A stretch of 64,000 bases of DNA from Actinopolymorpha rutila. Lineage in GTDB: Bacteria; Actinomycetota; Actinomycetes; Propionibacteriales; Actinopolymorphaceae. Positions 59,717 to 64,000 of the stretch are shown one piece after another (position 1 is the stretch's first letter; every line of letters begins with the position of its first letter). The stretch lies in the NCBI RefSeq assembly GCF_013407855.1, contig NZ_JACBZH010000001.1, forward strand, positions 4,278,001-4,342,000, in the 5' to 3' direction. Made by a program: the position numbers and the translations under genes. The notes beneath the pieces are model-generated. The model was not told the origin of the DNA. It worked only from the letters and a program-made list of their open reading frames with translations, and ran no database searches.

Positions 59717-60069
59717 TGGCGCAGGCGCGCTGATCCCCTCAGCGGCGATGGTGCGGTGGGCCGGCAGAGGGCCTGCGCGGCGCATGCGGATCGCACCCGT
59801 TCGCGGCCACCGGTTGCAGGAACTACGTGAGGCCGGACACGGACACCACAATTCGAAGTCAGGGCCTGAGTAACTATTTTTCAAGCGGGGCGGACATCTC
59901 GTCTTCGTTTGTCGTTCCTGTTCAGGCCATCGGTGCCCACTACCGTGCCGCTGCGGTTCGGTGATCTTGCAATGCACAGCAAGCAGCGCGACCACCAGGA
60001 CGCGCCGAACCTCTGACCAGCTCTGCGGGATACGCAAGCCTGCTGCCCAGCTCTCCGAGAGGACGACTC
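59717..60069. other. Intergenic gap before the phosphoesterase gene
   Basis: This gap of 353 bases contains no gene that I can support. The stretch AACTATTTTTC (59872-59882) is the only AT-rich island and may mark promoter sequence for the secreted phosphoesterase. I see no clear repeat or operator. Confidence 0.45.
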
Positions 60070-62853
60070 ATGCACGTCAGGCGCAAACGCCGACGCAACA
60101 GAGCAGATCATTTCACTCGCTCCGCCGGCCGCCGGATCCGCGTCATCGCGGCCGGCGCCGCCACCCTCGCCCTCGCAGGCGGTGGGATGGCGTACGCCTC
60201 CACCGAATCCTTCGGCACCAGCCAGGTCGGGCAGACCACCGGACAGGGCACCGTCCTGCCCAGCGACCAGACCGTCAAGCCGATCGGCGACCGACTGCTC
60301 GTCGACAGTGGAAAGCTGCTCGCCTCCACGATCAGCCCTGACGGTCGCCACCTCGCCGCACTGACCACCGACCAGGCGATCGCGCTGACCATCGTCGACC
60401 TGCAGACCTACAAGGTCATCCAGCAAGCCGGCACCTCCCCGACCGCCGACCTGCGCATCAGCAACAACAACGTGGGCCAGGAGGGACCGACGTACTCCCC
60501 CGACGGCAAGACGCTGTGGATGCCGCAGATCAACGGCTACGACCGCTTCCCGGTCAACGCCGACGGCACCGTCGGCGCACCGACGTTCATCGCCATCCCG
60601 GCCAACGGAGCCAAGCACGCGACACCCGCGCAGGCGGTGTACTCGCCTGACGGATCCACCCTGTACGCCGCCGTCAACGGCCAGAACCGGGTCGTGGCCA
60701 TGAACCCCACCACCGGTGCGATCCAGCACAGCTGGGCCGTGGGTAACGCCCCACGCGACATGGTCCTGATCGGTCGCAGACTCTATGTCAGCAACGAAGG
60801 TGGCCGCCCGGCGAAGGCAGGCGACAGCACACTCAACTCCTACGGCACGCAGGTGCCCGCCGACCCCGACACCGGCGCCACGACCACCGGCACAGTGAGC
60901 GTCATCGACGTGGCCGACCCGTCCGCCGACATCGACAGCATCGACGTCGGCCTGCACCCCACGGCGTTGCACGCCGCCAACGGGGCGCTCTTCGTCACCG
61001 ACACCGGCAGCGACCAGGTGTCGGTCATCGACACCTCCACCGACAAGGTCGTTCAGACGATCACCACCCAACCCTGGCCGAAGGCCAAGGTCGGCTACCA
61101 CCCCAACGGCGTGACCCTCACCAAGGACGGTCACCTGCTGGTGACCCTCGGCCGGGCGAACGCGCTCGCCGTCTACCGCTACACCAGCCCCAGTGAGCCG
61201 GTCAGCTACGTCGGCCTGCTTCCCACGGACTACTACCCGCAGAACGTGACGACCACCACCGGCGACAAGGTCCTCGTCACCAACCTGCGCGGCATCGGCG
61301 CACGCGGGCCCCTGCGCACCATCGCCAAGGGACCGGGCACCGAGCCGGCCACCGGCCACAACACCCACGCCTCGACCGGCACCCTGCAACGGTTCGCCCT
61401 ACCCGACGACTCGGTGATCGCCGACACCACGGACAACGTCATCCACCAGAACGGCTGGGACAACACGTCCGTCGAGGAACGCGACGGAGGCAACGTGCCG
61501 CCGGTCCCGGTACCAAAGCGACTCGGCGATCAGTCGACCATCAAGCACGTCTTCCTGCTCGTCAAGGAGAACCGCTCCTACGACCAGGTGTTCGGGGACG
61601 ACCCGCGCGGCAACGGCGACCCGTCGCTGGCGCAGTTCGGCGCGAACGTGACGCCCAACCAGCACGCCCTGGCGCAGCAGTTCGGGTTGTACGACAACAC
61701 CTACGACGTGGGCACGAACTCCGCCGAGGGCCACAACTGGCTCATGCAGGCCGACAACCCCGAGTACACCGAGTCCCAGGCAGGCGAGTACGAACGAAGC
61801 TACGGCTCCAACAACGACGCCCTGGGTCATCAGCGGTCCGGGTTCCTGTGGACCGGCGCCAAGGCCGCCGGCAAGACCGCGCGCGTCTTCGGTGAGTACA
61901 ACCCGACTATGACGCAGCCGGCCGGAACGACCTGGCAGGACTACTACTGCGACTACAAGAACATGGCCGAGACCGGTGCGGACACCGCCATCTCGACCTA
62001 CACCTCTTCGCCGATCCCGTCACTGAACGACATCACGGTCCACAAGTACCCGCACTTCGACACCGGCATCCCCGACCAGTACCGCTACGAGATCTGGAAG
62101 CGCGACTTCGACACGAACGGGCCGGCCGACCTCAACATGATGTGGCTGTCCAGCGACCACACCGGCGGCCCGCCCAACCCGATCGCCCAGGTCGCCGACA
62201 ACGACCTCGCCGTCGGCAAGATCGTGGACCACATCTCCCACAGCAAGTACTGGAAGGACTCCGCGATCTTCGCGATCGAGGACGACACCCAGAACGGCGT
62301 CGACCACGTCGACGGCGCCCGCGGCCCGGTACAGATCATCAGCCCCTGGGCACAGCGGCACACCGTCGACAGCCACTACTACACGCAGATCACCGTGATC
62401 CGCACCATCGAGCAGATCCTCGGCATCACGCCGATGAACCAGAAGGACAGCGCCGCCACCCCCATGCACAGGGCGTTCACCAATGCGGCCGACAACACCC
62501 CCTTCACCGCCGTACCCAACCGCATCCCGCTCACCTACGGACTGTCGACCCAGCCCACCTGCGGCAGTGACGAGGTGGCTCCCAAGTACGCCCCGCTCGC
62601 CCCGGCACAGGCACCGACAGCCGCAGTGCCCGCGGACAAGCAGCACGTCGCCAACCTCTGGCGAGCCTGGAGGAAGCAGCAGCACCTGACCGGCCCGAAG
62701 GCGGCGCCGGACTACGCCAACCCCGAGCAGATGGACCACTTCACCTGGTACGAAGCGCACGGGTGGCGGACCCCCTACCCGAGCGAGCACAAGATCCTCA
62801 GCCCGGCCGAGGTGCCCGGCCGCTACCTGCCGTCACCGGACTACGACGGCTGA
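60070..62853 (+). CDS. Secreted YncE-type beta-propeller / phosphoesterase fusion
   Basis: This 927-residue protein has a basic N-terminus and a hydrophobic export segment (VIAAGAATLALAGGGMAYAS). A seven-bladed YVTN/YncE-like propeller occupies about residues 60-470, for example SVIDVADPSADIDSIDVGLH and SVIDTSTDKVVQTITTQPWP. A phosphoesterase domain of the alkaline-phosphatase/phospholipase-C type follows, with LLVKENRSYDQVFGDDPRGN, SAEGHNWLMQADNPEY, WLSSDHTGGPPNP and AIFAIEDDTQNGVDHVDGAR. Such fusions act outside the cell on phosphate esters; phosphate starvation control is plausible but not shown. A strong hairpin follows the stop. Confidence 0.9.
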   Translation: MHVRRKRRRNRADHFTRSAGRRIRVIAAGAATLALAGGGMAYASTESFGTSQVGQTTGQGTVLPSDQTVKPIGDRLLVDSGKLLASTISPDGRHLAALTTDQAIALTIVDLQTYKVIQQAGTSPTADLRISNNNVGQEGPTYSPDGKTLWMPQINGYDRFPVNADGTVGAPTFIAIPANGAKHATPAQAVYSPDGSTLYAAVNGQNRVVAMNPTTGAIQHSWAVGNAPRDMVLIGRRLYVSNEGGRPAKAGDSTLNSYGTQVPADPDTGATTTGTVSVIDVADPSADIDSIDVGLHPTALHAANGALFVTDTGSDQVSVIDTSTDKVVQTITTQPWPKAKVGYHPNGVTLTKDGHLLVTLGRANALAVYRYTSPSEPVSYVGLLPTDYYPQNVTTTTGDKVLVTNLRGIGARGPLRTIAKGPGTEPATGHNTHASTGTLQRFALPDDSVIADTTDNVIHQNGWDNTSVEERDGGNVPPVPVPKRLGDQSTIKHVFLLVKENRSYDQVFGDDPRGNGDPSLAQFGANVTPNQHALAQQFGLYDNTYDVGTNSAEGHNWLMQADNPEYTESQAGEYERSYGSNNDALGHQRSGFLWTGAKAAGKTARVFGEYNPTMTQPAGTTWQDYYCDYKNMAETGADTAISTYTSSPIPSLNDITVHKYPHFDTGIPDQYRYEIWKRDFDTNGPADLNMMWLSSDHTGGPPNPIAQVADNDLAVGKIVDHISHSKYWKDSAIFAIEDDTQNGVDHVDGARGPVQIISPWAQRHTVDSHYYTQITVIRTIEQILGITPMNQKDSAATPMHRAFTNAADNTPFTAVPNRIPLTYGLSTQPTCGSDEVAPKYAPLAPAQAPTAAVPADKQHVANLWRAWRKQQHLTGPKAAPDYANPEQMDHFTWYEAHGWRTPYPSEHKILSPAEVPGRYLPSPDYDG

Positions 62854-62870
62854 CCTCCGCAAGTCCTCAG

Positions 62871-62906
62871 CCATCGGCCCGCCGGAGTTCTCCGGCGGGC
62901 CGATGG
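62871..62906 (+). terminator. 16-bp perfect-stem hairpin after phosphoesterase gene
   Basis: CCATCGGCCCGCCGGA and its exact reverse complement flank a GTTC loop, starting 18 bases after the stop codon. The stem is very G+C-rich and no T tract follows, which is common for actinomycete terminators. Confidence 0.85.
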
Positions 62907-63112
62907 TGTTCCACCAAAGCTCGCTCATCGCTGGGCACCTGAGATCTGCGCACCGTACCGACTACGGTCCGTACCGACCCGGAAAGTACGGGCTGGGTTC
63001 ACCTCCTGGACTCGGTCCACGTGAGACGGTGCAGCACGTGACTCTTCTGTTAGTGGCACTTCTCGCCATTGCCCTGCTGGCCGGCGCCGCGGCCGGCGCC
63101 TGACATCCGCAG
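62907..63112. other. Gap with an unsupported short ORF
   Basis: A plus-strand frame of 66 codons ends at 63103 with a hydrophobic tail (LLLVALLAIALLAGAAAGA). A GTG at 63038 could start a 21-residue hydrophobic peptide, but no ribosome site or similarity supports it. Nothing else is recognisable. Confidence 0.35.
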
Positions 63113-63646
63113 TCAGATGCCGAGGTTGCAGACCAGGTAGCCGTCGAGTTCCAGCAGCAGGTCCGAGGTGGGCAGGTCAGGTAGGTCGTGGCCGAGGTCG
63201 CGGGCGCGAACCTCGCTGATCCACTTGCTGTGCTGGTACTCGTGGTTGATCACCGCGGCCATCACGACCTTCGCGACCATCGCCAACTGGGCCGGCGCTC
63301 CGACGTTGCCGTCGCGGATGTCGCCGATGCGCTTGTGGACACTGCGGGCGGCGTTCTCACGGAAGGTGGCGAGTCGCCTCAGGTCGGGCAGCGTTCCTCT
63401 GCCTGGTTCGGGATTGGCAGAGTCCATGATCGGGTCCAGGGCAGGGTCGGGGCTGGGCTCGGCGGCGGTCAGGTTGCGCACCATGAAGTGGGCGACGTGG
63501 GCCTGGTGGCCGAGGTGCCACCCGATCGCGGAAGAGTTCTCGTGCGGCCGCCAGGTGACCTCGTCCAGGGCGAGGTCACGCCAGAGCTCGTCGGTGTAGG
63601 CGCGAGCACGGTCGTACTCACACAGCAGCAGGTCGATCTCGGGCAT
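63113..63646 (-). CDS. DinB superfamily protein
   Basis: This 177-residue helical protein has metal-binding histidines in IGWHLGHQAHVAHFMVRN (His44, with further His) and in VINHEYQHSKWISEVR near residue 140. This is the DinB/EgtB N-terminal pattern. Such proteins bind a divalent metal, and many use a low-molecular-weight thiol. It is a second clear member of this fold on the minus strand besides the gene at 6084. The substrate is unknown. It lies next to a truncated MFS gene in the same orientation. Confidence 0.88.
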   Translation of the reverse strand: MPEIDLLLCEYDRARAYTDELWRDLALDEVTWRPHENSSAIGWHLGHQAHVAHFMVRNLTAAEPSPDPALDPIMDSANPEPGRGTLPDLRRLATFRENAARSVHKRIGDIRDGNVGAPAQLAMVAKVVMAAVINHEYQHSKWISEVRARDLGHDLPDLPTSDLLLELDGYLVCNLGI

Positions 63647-63658
63647 AGTTCGCTCAGC

Positions 63659-64000
63659 CTACTCGCGGTCGCAGACCGGGACGTGTGCCGAACCGGTCCT
63701 GAGGTGGTGGGTCGGAGGCGGTGAGTTCGAGCGATCCGTGCCGCTGTAACGGAGCAGGTCCGGTACGCGCGCACCCAACACGAGCAGGAACGCCACCAAG
63801 GACAGCGCCCCGACGAACGCCGTCGCTCGTACGCCGAAGAACGAGGCGGTGGCTCCCTGCACCATCGTGGCGAGCGGCAGGACGCCGATGGTCAACTCCT
63901 GCAGACCGAGTACGCGACCTCGCACCGCCGGCTCGGTCATCATCAACAGCAGCGTCGTCTGCAGGACACCGAACGCCGAACTCGCCAACCCGCCGAGGCC
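63659..64000 (-). CDS. MFS transporter (partial, C-terminal end)
   Basis: The frame enters from the window's right edge, so only the last 113 or so residues are visible. They contain the final helices LASSAFGVLQTTLLLMMTEP, VLPLATMVQGATASFFGVRA and TAFVGALSLVAFLLVLGARV, with EPAVRGRVLGLQELTIG in between, which is typical of the cytoplasmic loop motif in MFS efflux pumps. A hydrophilic tail ends at 63659. It is 12 bases upstream of the DinB gene and probably shares its transcript. The substrate is unknown. Confidence 0.82.
   Translation of the reverse strand, partial: GLGGLASSAFGVLQTTLLLMMTEPAVRGRVLGLQELTIGVLPLATMVQGATASFFGVRATAFVGALSLVAFLLVLGARVPDLLRYSGTDRSNSPPPTHHLRTGSAHVPVCDRE

Noticed and set aside
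59881..61389. Minus-strand open frame of about 500 codons opposite the YncE fusion
   Set aside because: Its valine/glycine-rich composition mirrors the propeller codons on the other strand; no family match or ribosome site.
62903..63103. 66-codon frame with hydrophobic C-terminus
   Set aside because: It starts inside the terminator stem and lacks a ribosome site; only the last 20 residues look membrane-like.

Overview
The window is high-GC DNA (roughly two-thirds G+C), densely coded on both strands, with many GTG starts and ATGA/GTGA overlaps inside operons. The gene types point to a soil actinomycete: mycothiol/DinB-fold enzymes, F420-type LLM oxidoreductase, actinobacterial phosphotransferases, Tat-lipoprotein sugar-binding proteins, and ROK, LacI, IclR and AraC regulators. 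A Propionibacteriales relative (Kribbella/Nocardioides-like) is a guess from gene content only. I saw no rRNA, tRNA, CRISPR array, insertion sequence or prophage.

Region 1 (1-4.3 kb) is a sugar ABC importer (binding protein plus two permeases, no ATPase) divergent from a ROK regulator. Region 2 (4.3-20 kb) is a patchwork of small accessory enzymes: HIT, Eis-like GNAT, DinB-fold proteins, aminoglycoside-phosphotransferase-like kinases, an AlkZ-like DNA glycosylase relative, VOC, GNATs, a NUDIX hydrolase, an RlmJ-like methyltransferase and an AAC(3)-like protein. It also holds a heterodimeric ABC exporter whose ATP sites are asymmetrically degenerate. Four, probably five, genes here carry single-base frameshifts, mostly in short G/C runs; I noticed none later in the window.

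Region 3 (20-33.4 kb) has a secreted or anchored protein with five 11-residue repeats, a MASE1 membrane protein, CapA-like metallophosphatase, nicotinate phosphoribosyltransferase, a CBS protein behind a perfect palindrome, a TIM-barrel isomerase, a PIG-L deacetylase, an isolated divergent hemC with an Asp-box gene remnant, an LLM oxidoreductase, a Cys-rich regulator divergent from a hemerythrin, a YkgJ-like protein, and a DUF4157 (eCIS-core) protein overlapping a small partner gene.

Region 4 (33.5-42.1 kb) is the clearest functional unit: sulfatase - permease - permease - sugar-binding lipoprotein - sulfatase, in one overlapping minus-strand operon divergent from a LacI regulator with a near-perfect operator. 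Both sulfatases lack signal peptides, so I infer import of a sulfated sugar followed by cytoplasmic desulfation. Region 5 (42.1-50.6 kb) has a phytanoyl-CoA-dioxygenase-like enzyme divergent from an AraC regulator, then a five-gene oligopeptide/oligosaccharide ABC importer. Paired 21-bp-period direct repeats of one motif lie in front of both units and suggest a shared regulon. Region 6 (50.6-57.8 kb) has an MFS exporter, a secreted DUF3472 protein and a second transporter-sulfatase pair (MHS-family importer plus signal-less sulfatase) facing an IclR regulator. Region 7 (57.8-64 kb) has a beta-propeller protein, a nucleotidyltransferase, a large secreted YncE/phosphoesterase fusion with a strong hairpin after it, a DinB protein and a truncated MFS gene.
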